Shown here one piece after another: positions 1 through 7,730 of a DNA stretch of 34,632 bases; positions within the stretch are counted from its first letter, which is position 1, and each line of letters begins with the position of its first letter. The notes below the pieces were generated by a model. It was not told the DNA's origin and ran no database searches. It was given only the letters and a program-made list of their open reading frames with translations. The position numbers were made by a program, and so were the translations under genes. This DNA is from UBA12088 sp041920275 (GTDB lineage Bacteria; Patescibacteriota; Minisyncoccia; Phycocordibacterales; UBA12088). The DNA is taken from the NCBI GenBank assembly GCA_041920275.1, contig JAYRSE010000013.1, forward strand, positions 1 to 34,632, given 5' to 3'.

Positions 1-24
1 GTAAATAAATAACGCGTTGTCCCC
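1..24 (+). repeat. Left terminal inverted repeat of the IS element
   Basis: It pairs with 913-936, with mismatches only at positions 7, 9, 10 and 11. The outer GTAAAT and the inner ACGCGTTGTCCCC are conserved. Confidence 0.7.
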
Positions 25-93
25 ACTCCGTAACGGCGAATTGCGTTGGTACAATCGGTGTATGCATTACCAACCAATTAACCAACGCAATTC

Positions 94-927
94 ATGCATA
101 AGAATACCAAACTCCCGCCCGTCATGCGACGGGAGGTGTATCGCGAGTGGCTCGGTGGTCGCACACAACGTTCACTCGCCGACGAGTACCATGTCGACAA
201 GAAGGTTATCGGTCGCATTGTCGTCCGTGGCAGACAGGGTGACTTCTCGGTCCACGACAGCACGAACGAACGATACCGTACGATCGAGTACGGACTCAAA
301 CGATTTATGAAAACAGAGGAAAAGCTACAGAAACGTGCAGATCGATTGGCAATCAAACGGTATGAGAAATCGTATCCGGGTGAAATGGTGCACGCGGATA
401 CCAAGATGCTCCCGCGACTCACGGGTGAAACGAAAGACATGAGACGAGAACGGCTCTATATAGCAATCGACGACTTCTCACGTACCTTGGTCGCTGACAT
501 ACTGCCCGACAAGTCACAAGAGTCCTCCGTGGTGTTTGGTGAGATCGTACACGATCGTCTCCCGTTTGACATCAAGGACTGGTATACTGATCGTGGTACC
601 GAGTGGAAGGGGACGAGTAATCATGACTTTGTTGTATGGTGTCGTGAACACAACATCACGCAACACTTCACGAAACCTCGTACCCCGCAGACCAACGGCA
701 AGGCGGAACGTGTCATACGCACACTCATGGAAGAATGGCATCGAAAGAACCGTTTTGCCGACCGTGTCGACAGACGCCGTTCACTGTACCGTTTCGTGGA
801 TCACTTCAACCACGAACGGAAGCATGGCGGACTCGGGAATCAAACACCGATCGAGAGACTGACGAAGTTTGCGAACGGAGAGACCGAGGAGAGGTCGATG
901 TCCTCGCTAGGCGGGGACAACGCGTAG
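94..927 (+). CDS. IS481-family DDE transposase (integrase catalytic core)
   Basis: This 277-aa protein should cut and join the ends of its own element. Residues about 8-50 form a helix-turn-helix region (MRREVYREWLGGRTQRSLAD). A retroviral-integrase-like core follows with the three acidic residues in context: HADTK near residue 100, YTDRGTEW near residue 165 and NGKAERVIRT near residue 205. The spacing and the final NHERKHGGLGNQTPIERL block fit IS481-like enzymes. The length is complete for the family and no frameshift is seen. The ATG at 94 has no SD. A TACAAT hexamer at 50-55 could be a -10 element. The stop lies inside the right inverted repeat. Whether the element is active cannot be judged from one copy. 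Confidence 0.9.
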   Translation: MHKNTKLPPVMRREVYREWLGGRTQRSLADEYHVDKKVIGRIVVRGRQGDFSVHDSTNERYRTIEYGLKRFMKTEEKLQKRADRLAIKRYEKSYPGEMVHADTKMLPRLTGETKDMRRERLYIAIDDFSRTLVADILPDKSQESSVVFGEIVHDRLPFDIKDWYTDRGTEWKGTSNHDFVVWCREHNITQHFTKPRTPQTNGKAERVIRTLMEEWHRKNRFADRVDRRRSLYRFVDHFNHERKHGGLGNQTPIERLTKFANGETEERSMSSLGGDNA

Positions 928-936
928 ATAATTTAC
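913..936 (-). repeat. Right terminal inverted repeat of the IS element
   Basis: This is the reverse complement of the left end at 20 of 24 positions. The transposase stop codon (925-927) lies inside it, so coding sequence runs to the inner core of the repeat. Confidence 0.7.
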
Positions 937-955
937 AATTTATTCGATCCAATAT

Positions 956-1678
956 ATGTCAGAAAAAATGCCGCCTGACGAGTCTTCCGAACGATTTGAT
1001 GCAACCCAGGAGACTGATGGGAAATTGGAACGGGCCGCAACGATCTTTTTCAATTATTTAAAAATTGAGGATCAACCGCAGGTGTCGGATTCTATTTTCA
1101 TTCTTGGCGGATCCAGTTTAGCACCTGTAACAAAGGCATCCGAGTTATATCGCGCCGGTTATTCCTCGCATATAGCCTTTATTTCAACCGGGGGAAGATT
1201 TGGAGGTGATACCGTGTGGGGTAAACCGGGGAATGAAATGTATCGAGAAACACTACAAGCTTCAGGTATTCCCCAGGAAGCGATAGTCTCTGATGGAATT
1301 ACGACTAATACACTTGAGGAGGCGAGGGCGGCTATTCCGTTTTTAGAACAGCGCGGCATGGATCCAAAAAAAATTATCCTTGTTGCAAGACCGATTCATC
1401 AGCGTCGTGCATTTGCCACCTTCCGACAACAACATCCGGAAGTTCAATATCTAAATTGCCCCGCCGATGAGCCGCTCGATTTGAACGATTTGGACACGCG
1501 AAAAAGATTGGTCGCGGAAGCCGAAAGATTGCTCGACTACGCCCGGAAAGGAGATATTGAAAAGCAGGAAATTCCACAAGAAATCTTACGAGCAGCTGCA
1601 ACAATCAGGATGGATCTAAAGAAGCTCGGCGAATATGCGTTCCGAACGAAGCCGCCGAAGAAACCTCACCATTGTTAA
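956..1678 (+). CDS. YdcF-like (DUF218) protein
   Basis: This 240-aa protein resembles the YdcF/DUF218 family, a Rossmann-like fold whose members include ElyC/SanA envelope proteins. Visible marks are SIFILGGSS near residue 45, the TKASELYRAGYSSHIAFISTGG block (residues 57-80), TNTLEEARAAIPFLEQRG (116-133) and IILVARPIHQRRAFATF (138-154). There is no signal peptide or membrane span, unlike many envelope members, so a soluble role is likely. The coding sequence is visibly AT-richer than its neighbours (for example around 1040-1075), which with the adjacent IS hints at acquisition by transfer. The start is the ATG at 956. A TACAAT at 934-939 straddles the IS edge and could act as its -10. The substrate is unknown. 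Confidence 0.75.
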   Translation: MSEKMPPDESSERFDATQETDGKLERAATIFFNYLKIEDQPQVSDSIFILGGSSLAPVTKASELYRAGYSSHIAFISTGGRFGGDTVWGKPGNEMYRETLQASGIPQEAIVSDGITTNTLEEARAAIPFLEQRGMDPKKIILVARPIHQRRAFATFRQQHPEVQYLNCPADEPLDLNDLDTRKRLVAEAERLLDYARKGDIEKQEIPQEILRAAATIRMDLKKLGEYAFRTKPPKKPHHC

Positions 1679-1879
1679 TGTCCGCAACTTCGCCACAATT
1701 TCCGCCACCGTTCCGTGTCACACGCAGCACGGCAAGGAAACTCCATTCGAGCAAATCTGAAGTTGCTCGCAGCGAGTTCAATGCATTGACGATTCATTGA
1801 TCTATCCATTGTGCCCGTGCGCACCGCCGGTACGAGGAAGCGAGCTTGCATCACCATACCACTTCATCAAGATGCATGC

Positions 1880-1909
1880 GTGACACGCGGATGTACCCTG
1901 CCGTATACT
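1880..1909 (+). promoter_or_regulatory. Promoter predicted to make a leaderless mRNA
   Basis: The -35 element is GTGACA (1880-1885), the spacer is 18 bp, and the -10 element is TATACT (1904-1909). The ATG at 1916 begins after only 6 nt, so the transcript would start at or beside the start codon. Confidence 0.65.
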
Positions 1910-1915
1910 TTGGTC

Positions 1916-3790
1916 ATGCTTTCCGAACAAGACATGGCTGCGGTGCGCGGTTACATCACCAACGGTCTCGCTCATGGGCAATCCACAGAGGCGCTCAAAG
2001 AAGCACTTGTCACGGAAGGCGGGTGGTCTGCGATTGACGTCGATATCGCGTTTGCACACCTTTCCCTACCCAACGCTCCCTACGGCTTCAATGCAAACTC
2101 GAATTCGAACATCCCGTCCGGATATCACGCGAACACCGGTGCCCCCGAACCGGCACACCACGGTGTCGACACCGCATGGAACATCGTACACCCGAAACCT
2201 TTGGATCCAGGACCAATAATTTCGGGGCACGGATCGTCGAACACGCACAATGCCGAGCCACTTCCCTCATTCACACAGCAATTGCAGACATTCGACAATA
2301 CGGTTTCGAACGGCGACCCGGGTCGCTCAAAATTTGGGATACTTCGTCTCACATTCGCACTGCTCGGCACCTGTGTCGCACTCATATTTGGCGGATACCT
2401 TATCTACCATCACCTTTCGACCACTCAAAGCGACCTACCGCGCGAGGTCGAACTTGCGGAACCGACTTCGTACACACTTGAGGAGCAACACGCTCTTGTC
2501 ATGCCCGCGGTCGTGCGAGTGTTCAAACACATCAAGGGATCGATCGAGGTTTCACCGTTCTCCATCAACGTGGAGAAACTCGAAGTGGTACCCATCAAGT
2601 CTTTACAATCGATCTCGGAAAACATTGACCAAAGAATTTCCGGCACCGCCTTCTCGATCAGCGAGGACGGTCTCTTTGCCACGAACGCACACGTCGCTGC
2701 CGCGGAAGATGTCCTGCGTCTGGGAATGACCGCAATACTCATTGAAAAATTGCTCGTTGCGCAATACGTCGAAACTGTTTTAAGGTATGGAGAAAAATCT
2801 CGGGAAGCGGTTCGTTATTTGGAACGCATGAAAGAGATCTCGGAAATGGATGAAGATGATCCTCAGCTCAAAAAGCTCGCGCTTGCGGTGCTTGAGAAGA
2901 TCACGTACCGCGATAGTGACAGCGAGGTGCGCCTGGTCCCACAGGGGACCAAGGTGAGATCTTCCAAAGACATCGAGGGCGCAGGTTTCAAAGTGAAAGA
3001 GGTTCTTGTGCATGACGACTGGCTCGATACCGGAAAGGATGTCGCACTGCTTGCCGTTCAAGGCGGCACGAGTGTCCTTCCCGCTCTCGCGCTCAACACC
3101 ACATCCAACAGCATCATTAACCAGCATGTTGCGGCCTATGGATTCCCGGGTGCGACCGACACGAGTATCAACTCGTTTGCGAACATTACCGTAACCCAAG
3201 GCACCGTGACCGGATTAAAAACGATCAATGATTCGCTCGAGGTACTGCAATCGGATGCGAAGGTGAGCAAGGGTTCAAGCGGGGGGCCGTTGGTCGACGG
3301 AGAGGGGCGTGTGGTTGGCATCATCACGCTCGAGAGCGGCTCGGAAAAAGGTGATAATTTCGCCTTCGCACTACCCGGTATACTCATCGAAGAACTCGCA
3401 TCTCTTAATGACCGCTCCGCGTTCACCACCGAGTACCAAACGCACATCCGATCCGGTCTTGCGCTCAAAGAACATCGGCGGTGTGCACGTGCGGTGGACT
3501 CCTTCGATCAGGCGCGCAATATCCTCGGTGGCTCTCTCGTTACTCACGACGAACTCGACACCATGGTTGCCGCATGCGAAGAAATGGTACGCACCGGCAC
3601 GTCGCTCGACACCAAGTGGGACATGTTGAAAGATCAAATGCGCTCCGTTTCCCCGGTCGCCTGGTTCCTCATTGTAAGTGGCGCCGTTTTGGGCCTTGTT
3701 GTGCTTATCGCCTTCTTTGTACTACTTCGAAAATTACGCCAAGATCGTATGCGTATCCAGACACTCGAGCACGAAGTTGAGCAAGTGTAG
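1916..3790 (+). CDS. Membrane-anchored trypsin-like (DegP-type) serine protease
   Basis: This 624-aa protein starts at the ATG at 1916, chosen because a TATACT -10 ends 6 nt upstream; the open frame extends further up without a good start. Residues 1-50 form a helical domain (QSTEALKEALVTEGGWSAIDVD) of the kind often found at the N terminus of Patescibacteria membrane proteins. A proline- and asparagine-rich linker follows, then a membrane span at about 141-164. The protease domain shows a full triad: His259 (TNAHV), Asp375 (GKDVALLAV) and Ser455 (GSSGGP). A helical, TPR-like stretch comes next, then a second span at about 582-605 and a basic, coiled-coil-like tail. No PDZ domain is visible. 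An insert between His and Asp (about residues 275-345) is rich in charged helices. The role is probably extracytoplasmic quality control or regulated proteolysis; the target is unknown. Confidence 0.85.
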   Translation: MLSEQDMAAVRGYITNGLAHGQSTEALKEALVTEGGWSAIDVDIAFAHLSLPNAPYGFNANSNSNIPSGYHANTGAPEPAHHGVDTAWNIVHPKPLDPGPIISGHGSSNTHNAEPLPSFTQQLQTFDNTVSNGDPGRSKFGILRLTFALLGTCVALIFGGYLIYHHLSTTQSDLPREVELAEPTSYTLEEQHALVMPAVVRVFKHIKGSIEVSPFSINVEKLEVVPIKSLQSISENIDQRISGTAFSISEDGLFATNAHVAAAEDVLRLGMTAILIEKLLVAQYVETVLRYGEKSREAVRYLERMKEISEMDEDDPQLKKLALAVLEKITYRDSDSEVRLVPQGTKVRSSKDIEGAGFKVKEVLVHDDWLDTGKDVALLAVQGGTSVLPALALNTTSNSIINQHVAAYGFPGATDTSINSFANITVTQGTVTGLKTINDSLEVLQSDAKVSKGSSGGPLVDGEGRVVGIITLESGSEKGDNFAFALPGILIEELASLNDRSAFTTEYQTHIRSGLALKEHRRCARAVDSFDQARNILGGSLVTHDELDTMVAACEEMVRTGTSLDTKWDMLKDQMRSVSPVAWFLIVSGAVLGLVVLIAFFVLLRKLRQDRMRIQTLEHEVEQV

Positions 3791-3837
3791 GTTCAAGCGA
3801 TATATCTCTATAAAACCGTATTTTCAATCTGCAATGA

Positions 3838-3865
3838 AAAGCCCCGCGGATGCGGGGCTTAGGAT
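3838..3865. terminator. Bidirectional intrinsic terminator
   Basis: The stem AAGCCCCGC/GCGGGGCTT has a 4-nt loop (about 3840-3861). On the minus strand it is followed by TTTTC and directly follows the stop of the 3866-4060 gene. It can also stop the protease transcript. Confidence 0.75.
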
Positions 3866-4060
3866 TTAAGGGGTATAGGCGGGAGGAGTCATACCAAGTG
3901 TTGGTATGTCCTCGAGGCCTTGCCCTGCTGCGCCGAGTGCGACCTGGGTGACGTCGAGCGTACGAATGATCGTCGCTTCAAGACTTGTCCAGATGCCGCC
4001 GGCGAGGAATTGAAGGATTAGGAGCAGAAGTCCCAACCCAAGTGCTCGATTGATTTTCAT
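3866..4060 (-). CDS. Small single-span membrane protein (64 aa)
   Basis: The family is not recognised. Residues 5-22 (RALGLGLLLLILQFLAG) form one hydrophobic span near the N terminus, followed by a short amphipathic region (TSLEATIIRTLDVTQVALG) and a proline-containing tail. The gene is followed immediately by a strong hairpin terminator and preceded, about 127 nt up, by a near-consensus promoter, so it is probably real and expressed. There is no SD before the ATG at 4060. A CATACT hexamer sits 2 nt upstream, so a second, near-leaderless transcript is possible. The function is unknown; small holin-like or regulatory membrane peptides are alternatives. Confidence 0.65.
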   Translation of the reverse strand: MKINRALGLGLLLLILQFLAGGIWTSLEATIIRTLDVTQVALGAAGQGLEDIPTLGMTPPAYTP

Positions 4061-4193
4061 AAAGTATGAAAATTACGAGTGGGTTGGTCTCTCGCTCGGT
4101 AAAGAGCAAAAGGACTCTAATTCCCACCCTACCGGCCGGACACATGCTGTGATGTGTCGGGGCGATAAAGTGCGAAGTGCTGAAGCTGTTTGT

Positions 4194-4221
4194 AGTATAC
4201 ACACATTTACTAATTTGTCAA
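4194..4221 (-). promoter_or_regulatory. Strong sigma70-type promoter with a long leader
   Basis: On the minus strand a perfect TTGACA (4221-4216) is followed by a 16-bp spacer and TATACT (4199-4194). The predicted start near 4187 gives a leader of about 127 nt before the ATG at 4060. The leader contains a perfect 7-bp hairpin, GACACAT/ATGTGTC (about 4138-4157). Confidence 0.7.
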
Positions 4222-4395
4222 GCACGTCGCCGTCGAGTCTCGACGTCGTGATCGACGGCTCTCGTGCGGACAGGTTTTCAGTCTCTCACACTTCTTTCAT
4301 TTTTGTTCTCTTCCACCGCTATCAATCTTACTTCCGGCAGGGGGGCACCCAAGACTGCGACGGCGGCCGGATCGACTTACCGAGCGGTGCACTTG

Positions 4396-4424
4396 AAAGC
4401 CACCCGCTTGCGGAACGGGTGGCA
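4396..4424 (-). terminator. Intrinsic terminator of the 4443-4607 gene
   Basis: The stem GCCACCCG/CGGGTGGC is followed on the minus strand by TTTC. It lies 19 bp after the stop codon. Confidence 0.65.
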
Positions 4425-4442
4425 CACCATCGGACAACATTG

Positions 4443-4607
4443 TTACGACATCCATGTCGCTTTTCTCGCCCCATGCGCGAGCATCCATGCGGAGGTGGTG
4501 AAGTATCCGATCCATCCGGAATACAGCACCAACATAACCACGACCTGGGTATCCCCTAAGAGGTCGTCGGCGCGATTGAAGAGTGACATGACATCCTCCA
4601 CTGACAT
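4443..4607 (-). CDS. Small membrane protein (54 aa)
   Basis: The family is not recognised. The protein starts MSVEDVMSLFNRADDLLG and has one likely membrane span around residues 20-42 (TQVVVMLVLYSGWIGYFTTS). It has its own promoter (TTGACA-17-TACAAT) and a terminator just after the stop, which supports a real gene. The leader from the predicted start is about 20 nt, without an SD. A TTG 18 nt upstream would add MFLFAT. An ATG at 4629, closer to the -10, opens a different frame, but that frame runs through the terminator and looks like a shadow. Confidence 0.6.
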   Translation of the reverse strand: MSVEDVMSLFNRADDLLGDTQVVVMLVLYSGWIGYFTTSAWMLAHGARKATWMS

Positions 4608-4633
4608 TGTTGCGAACAGGAACAATCATTTAA

Positions 4634-4662
4634 ATTGTACTACCATTTTACAAGGGTGTCAA
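4634..4662 (-). promoter_or_regulatory. Promoter of the 54-aa membrane protein
   Basis: On the minus strand TTGACA (4662-4657), a 17-bp spacer and TACAAT (4639-4634) are close to consensus. It lies back to back with the plus-strand promoter at 4682-4709; the two -35 boxes are 19 bp apart. Confidence 0.75.
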
Positions 4663-4681
4663 TCAGTATACCCTCGAAAAC

Positions 4682-4709
4682 TTGACGAACTGAATGAATT
4701 AGCTATAAT
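4682..4709 (+). promoter_or_regulatory. Near-consensus sigma70 promoter
   Basis: TTGACG (4682-4687), a 16-bp spacer and TATAAT (4704-4709). The predicted start near 4716 gives a leader of about 31 nt ending in a very strong SD. Confidence 0.85.
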
Positions 4710-4746
4710 TCTCATGTGCAGTGTTACCATTTTTGGGAGGACCCAT

Positions 4747-4908
4747 ATGCACGATCAAGAACGTTCCGGAACCCAAGACTGGTTCCACATCACCCGTCGG
4801 GAACCCATAATGAGCCCCACCGATTTTGCGCAGTGTCTTGTTGCCGCACAACTCGATCGATGGTTCGATGACGGAGTGAAATCCGAAGAAGCCCCCCTTT
4901 CTGCGTAG
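4747..4908 (+). CDS. Small SD-led protein (53 aa), unknown function
   Basis: The family is not recognised. The ATG at 4747 has the strongest translation signal in the window: GGGAGGA at 4736-4742, 4 nt before the ATG, behind a TTGACG-16-TATAAT promoter, and a terminator hairpin lies 33 nt after the stop. The protein is soluble and slightly acidic, with two tryptophans (QDWFHI and LDRWFDDG) and one cysteine. The middle (SPTDFAQCLVAAQLDRWFDD) could form an amphipathic helix. The signals predict high expression, which argues against a chance reading frame. Confidence 0.7.
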   Translation: MHDQERSGTQDWFHITRREPIMSPTDFAQCLVAAQLDRWFDDGVKSEEAPLSA

Positions 4909-4940
4909 CGCCTCGCCACGCAAAAAAGAGGGCTCCCTCG

Positions 4941-4964
4941 CCGCCACTTCGTGTGGCGGCTTAT
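4941..4964 (+). terminator. Intrinsic terminator after the 53-aa gene
   Basis: The stem GCCGCCAC/GTGGCGGC has a TTCGT loop and is followed by TTA. The U tract is short. Confidence 0.65.
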
Positions 4965-5070
4965 CATATCGGCGTAAACCGTATCGACCACCGGGACCAT
5001 TGCGCCCGATGCATACTTGGTTTACTCTGCATCGTAGACAAAGTGAGACGAGATCAAAGGAGACCAGATC

Positions 5071-5718
5071 GTGATACGACACATCTTCTTGGACTGGAAC
5101 GGAACGCATATCGACGACATGTGCGCAGCATACGAGGCGGCGTGCCACGTCTTGCAACACTGCCGACTGTCAGCGGTCGAACGTGACGCCTTCATACAGC
5201 ACCTCATCGAGCACGGTGGCAACTGGATGGCGTGCTTTGAACGCCTCGGTGTCACACTTGGTGCGCAGGAGATACGCAAGCTCTACATCCCAGCATACCT
5301 GAAACAAGTAGAGACGATCGGGCCGGTGAAGGGCGTTCGTGAGACGCTTCAGACCATGCGCGGCAATAATGTTCACTTGCATCTACTCACTGCCGCGCAC
5401 GCAAAACTGGTCGAACCGATGTTACGGAGGATAGACACACACCACCACGAACGGCACTTCGAAGTGCGTGACAAGGCGGCTCACATGCACCGGATCATGA
5501 GCGCTCGGGGTATTCACCCCAACGAAGCCGCACATGTTGGTGACCTGCCTTCCGACGTGATGGCGGGTATATGCGCAGGAGTGCATTCGATCGGCCTACG
5601 CACCGGCCATGTGCCGGAGAAGGCCTTCGTACGGGTGCGCGGCCCTTGGTACCTTGCCCACAGCTGGCGCGATGTGGGCAGGTACATCGCCATCCTGAAC
5701 GGCACCACATGTCGCTAG
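5071..5718 (+). CDS. HAD-superfamily phosphatase-like hydrolase
   Basis: This 215-aa protein has the HAD fold signatures. Motif I is FLDWNGTHID (residues 6-15) with nucleophile Asp8, motif II is LLTAA (about 109-113), and motif IV is HVGDLPSDVMAGICAG (about 159-174). A helical cap domain (about 20-90) sits between motifs I and II, as in phosphoglycolate-phosphatase-like enzymes. The residue two after the nucleophile is Asn rather than the usual second Asp; DWNGT variants occur in this superfamily, but general acid/base catalysis may be altered. It starts at GTG 5071, supported by AAAGGAGA (5056-5063) 7 nt upstream. A terminator follows. The substrate cannot be read from the sequence. Confidence 0.8.
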   Translation: MIRHIFLDWNGTHIDDMCAAYEAACHVLQHCRLSAVERDAFIQHLIEHGGNWMACFERLGVTLGAQEIRKLYIPAYLKQVETIGPVKGVRETLQTMRGNNVHLHLLTAAHAKLVEPMLRRIDTHHHERHFEVRDKAAHMHRIMSARGIHPNEAAHVGDLPSDVMAGICAGVHSIGLRTGHVPEKAFVRVRGPWYLAHSWRDVGRYIAILNGTTCR

Positions 5719-5743
5719 CACTTCCTCTTCGCACTTTCACACA

Positions 5744-5769
5744 CAAAAGCCCGCACTATGCGGGCTTTG
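5744..5769 (+). terminator. Intrinsic terminator after the HAD gene
   Basis: The stem AAAGCCCGCA/TGCGGGCTTT has a tight loop and is followed by GTCTTTC. Confidence 0.75.
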
Positions 5770-5860
5770 TCTTTCAACATGACACAGGAACAGGGTCGCA
5801 TCGGCACTCCCTTTTGGGTGATGTGACTTCCCTGTGGGAGCACCTGAAGGTGGTGTATTG

Positions 5861-6139
5861 CTATGCCTCCATATCTCTTCGTTGCTCATCCTCAGCTTTG
5901 ACGAGCTTGTCGAGGGCTTTTTCCGCCTCCTCAACCGTGATTGCTTCAGGTGCGCACAGTTCGGGCACAACCACCAGAAGACCATGGGCTCCCACGACGA
6001 TCCACGCCATGATGAAAGGAACTATGGACATCGCGCGCTCGGGCGCAAAAGCGAAAAGAGCGATCTCGATTCCCGTCGAGATTCCCACGATCGTGAGAAG
6101 TACGACGAAAATAAGAAACGTCTTCATTCGACTGTTCAC
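5861..6139 (-). CDS. Small two-span membrane protein (92 aa)
   Basis: The family is not recognised. I chose the GTG at 6139 (VNSRMKTFLIF) because GGAGG (6150-6146) lies 6 nt upstream; the ATG at 6127 is the alternative. There are two hydrophobic spans: residues about 7-27 (FLIFVVLLTIVGISTGIEIAL) and about 36-55 (SIVPFIMAWIVVGAHGLLVVV). A charged C-terminal helix follows (TVEEAEKALDKLVKAEDEQ), probably cytoplasmic. The gene stands alone. A possible promoter is TTCACA-17-TACACT just upstream, though its predicted start falls close to the SD. The function is unknown. Confidence 0.65.
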   Translation of the reverse strand: MNSRMKTFLIFVVLLTIVGISTGIEIALFAFAPERAMSIVPFIMAWIVVGAHGLLVVVPELCAPEAITVEEAEKALDKLVKAEDEQRRDMEA

Positions 6140-6363
6140 GGTAATCCTCCATAGTGTACTTGGTACACAAGCTATTGTGAAAAGAACCCGTACACGTGCG
6201 GCACTGTGAATGCACGAGGTGTTCGACACTTGAAACCGCCACGATTCGCACCAGGGTACACGAACATATCAACCTTGTCCAACATCACGACATGATTTCG
6301 CTTTGAAGATCAACCACTCACACAAACACCAACTTGAGAGTGGTGCATGCATTGCGATGCGCG

Positions 6364-6369
6364 TATAGT
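6364..6369 (+). promoter_or_regulatory. -10 element of rarA, 6 nt before the ATG
   Basis: TATAGT ends 6 nt before the ATG at 6376. No convincing -35 element is seen. The position predicts a leaderless transcript. Confidence 0.55.
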
Positions 6370-6375
6370 ACACCC

Positions 6376-7503
6376 ATGCCCCTCGCACACACCATCCGTC
6401 CGGAAACGCTTGAAACGTACGTCGGCCAAGCACACTTGGTTGGACGGGGCGCTCCGTTGCGCGAGGCGATCGAGCGGAAACACCGTTTCTCATTTGTGCT
6501 CTGGGGACCACCCGGTGTGGGTAAGACCACACTTGCGCGCATCTACGCCCGAGCACTCGATGCGGCACTTTTCGAACTTTCTGCGGTCTCTGCGGGAAAA
6601 GCGGATATCAAGAAGATCGTGGAGGAGGATGTGGGCGACCATCCCAAAGTCCTTTTTCTCGATGAGATCCATCGTTTCAACAAGGCGCAGCAGGACTTCC
6701 TGCTTCCGTACGTGGAATCCGGCGCACTCACCCTCATTGGCGCCACGACCGAGAATCCCTCCTTTGAGGTCATTCCCGCTTTACTTTCGCGGTGTCGCGT
6801 CTTTACACTCAAGGAGCTCTCGGAAGACGATCTCACACACATTCTTTCTCACGCCGACCTCGCCCTTTCGGATGAAACGTGCGCATGGGTCGCCGAGCGA
6901 GCGAACGGGGACGCCCGCCAGGCACTCACTTTCGTCGAAAACGCTCACTCGCTCTACGGCGAAGTGACTGTGAAAACGCTCGAGGACTCGCTTCAGGACA
7001 AACGCCTGCGCTACGACAAGCACAGCGAGGAGCATCATAATACGATAAGCGCATTCATAAAAAGCATGCGGGCGAGCCAGCCCGATGCCGCACTCTACTA
7101 CCTTGCGCGCATGCTCGCATCCGGAGAAGACCCGCTCTTTATTGCACGGAGAATGGTGGTCTTTGCAAGCGAAGATGTCGGGCTTGCTCAGCCGACCGCG
7201 CTTGTGGTCGCAAACGCCGTCTTCCGCGCGTGTGAGACGATAGGATTGCCCGAGTGCCGTATCAACCTCGCGCACGGGGCGGTGTACTTGGCACAGTGCA
7301 AGAAAGACCGCCGCGCGTACGACGCGCTCAGCGCAGCGACTGCTGATGTCGAGCATTACGGCAACCTCCCCATTCCGCTCAAGATCCGCAACGCCCCCAC
7401 CAAGCTCATGAAAGACGCAGGGTATGGGAAAGGGTACGAGATGTACGATGCGGAAAGCTATCTACCGGAAAAGGTGAGCAAGCGGAAATATTACGCAGAA
7501 TAG
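6376..7503 (+). CDS. rarA: Replication-associated recombination protein A (MgsA/RarA, AAA+ ATPase)
   Basis: This 375-aa AAA+ clamp-loader-like ATPase acts at stalled replication forks. The start at ATG 6376 gives MPLAHTIRPETLETYVGQAHLVG, the classical RarA N terminus; an upstream TTG frame extension is not needed. Walker A is GPPGVGKTT (residues 44-52) and Walker B is VLFLDEIHRF with the family-specific FNKAQQD following. Sensor 1 is LIGATTENPSFEV, and the arginine-finger region is LLSRCRVFTL. The C-terminal tetramerisation domain includes the HHNTISAFIKSMRASQPDAALYYLARM and EDVGLAQP blocks. The length is slightly shorter than the E. coli protein. It is monocistronic and probably leaderless. 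Confidence 0.95.
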   Translation: MPLAHTIRPETLETYVGQAHLVGRGAPLREAIERKHRFSFVLWGPPGVGKTTLARIYARALDAALFELSAVSAGKADIKKIVEEDVGDHPKVLFLDEIHRFNKAQQDFLLPYVESGALTLIGATTENPSFEVIPALLSRCRVFTLKELSEDDLTHILSHADLALSDETCAWVAERANGDARQALTFVENAHSLYGEVTVKTLEDSLQDKRLRYDKHSEEHHNTISAFIKSMRASQPDAALYYLARMLASGEDPLFIARRMVVFASEDVGLAQPTALVVANAVFRACETIGLPECRINLAHGAVYLAQCKKDRRAYDALSAATADVEHYGNLPIPLKIRNAPTKLMKDAGYGKGYEMYDAESYLPEKVSKRKYYAE

Positions 7504-7730
7504 TATGCATGGTGTCCAACGACTTACCCATGTGCCATGTAGTTGTGGGTGAGGAGGTGAGAGCTTGGTACGATACGCCACCCTCACTCTGTGTGCTCTT
7601 GGTCAGAAGTATTTTCGATGTTCCCACTGCCGCACCCTGGTGATTACCGCATCACCCTCCACATTTTCCAATAGCGCCTTACAGGGAACATTGTCGGAGC
7701 GGCTGGCTGGTGGGAGAATCTCTGAAAAAA

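Larger units (their letters stand above)
1..936 (+). mobile_element. IS481-like insertion sequence
   Basis: A single DDE transposase gene is bounded by inverted ends. Bases 1-24 match the reverse complement of 913-936 at 20 of 24 positions, with a perfect 13-bp core (ACGCGTTGTCCCC, 12-24, against 913-925). The true tips could be the 13-bp core or the whole 24 bp. Position 1 of the window coincides with the outermost matching base, so the left flank and any target duplication cannot be seen. The right end lies 20-31 bp before the next start codon. Confidence 0.75.

Noticed and set aside
4297..4629. 110-codon minus-strand frame starting 4 nt after the TACAAT -10
   Set aside because: It runs straight through the terminator at 4396-4424 and has an Arg/Gly-rich shadow composition. 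The overlapping 54-aa frame with a membrane span is the better gene.
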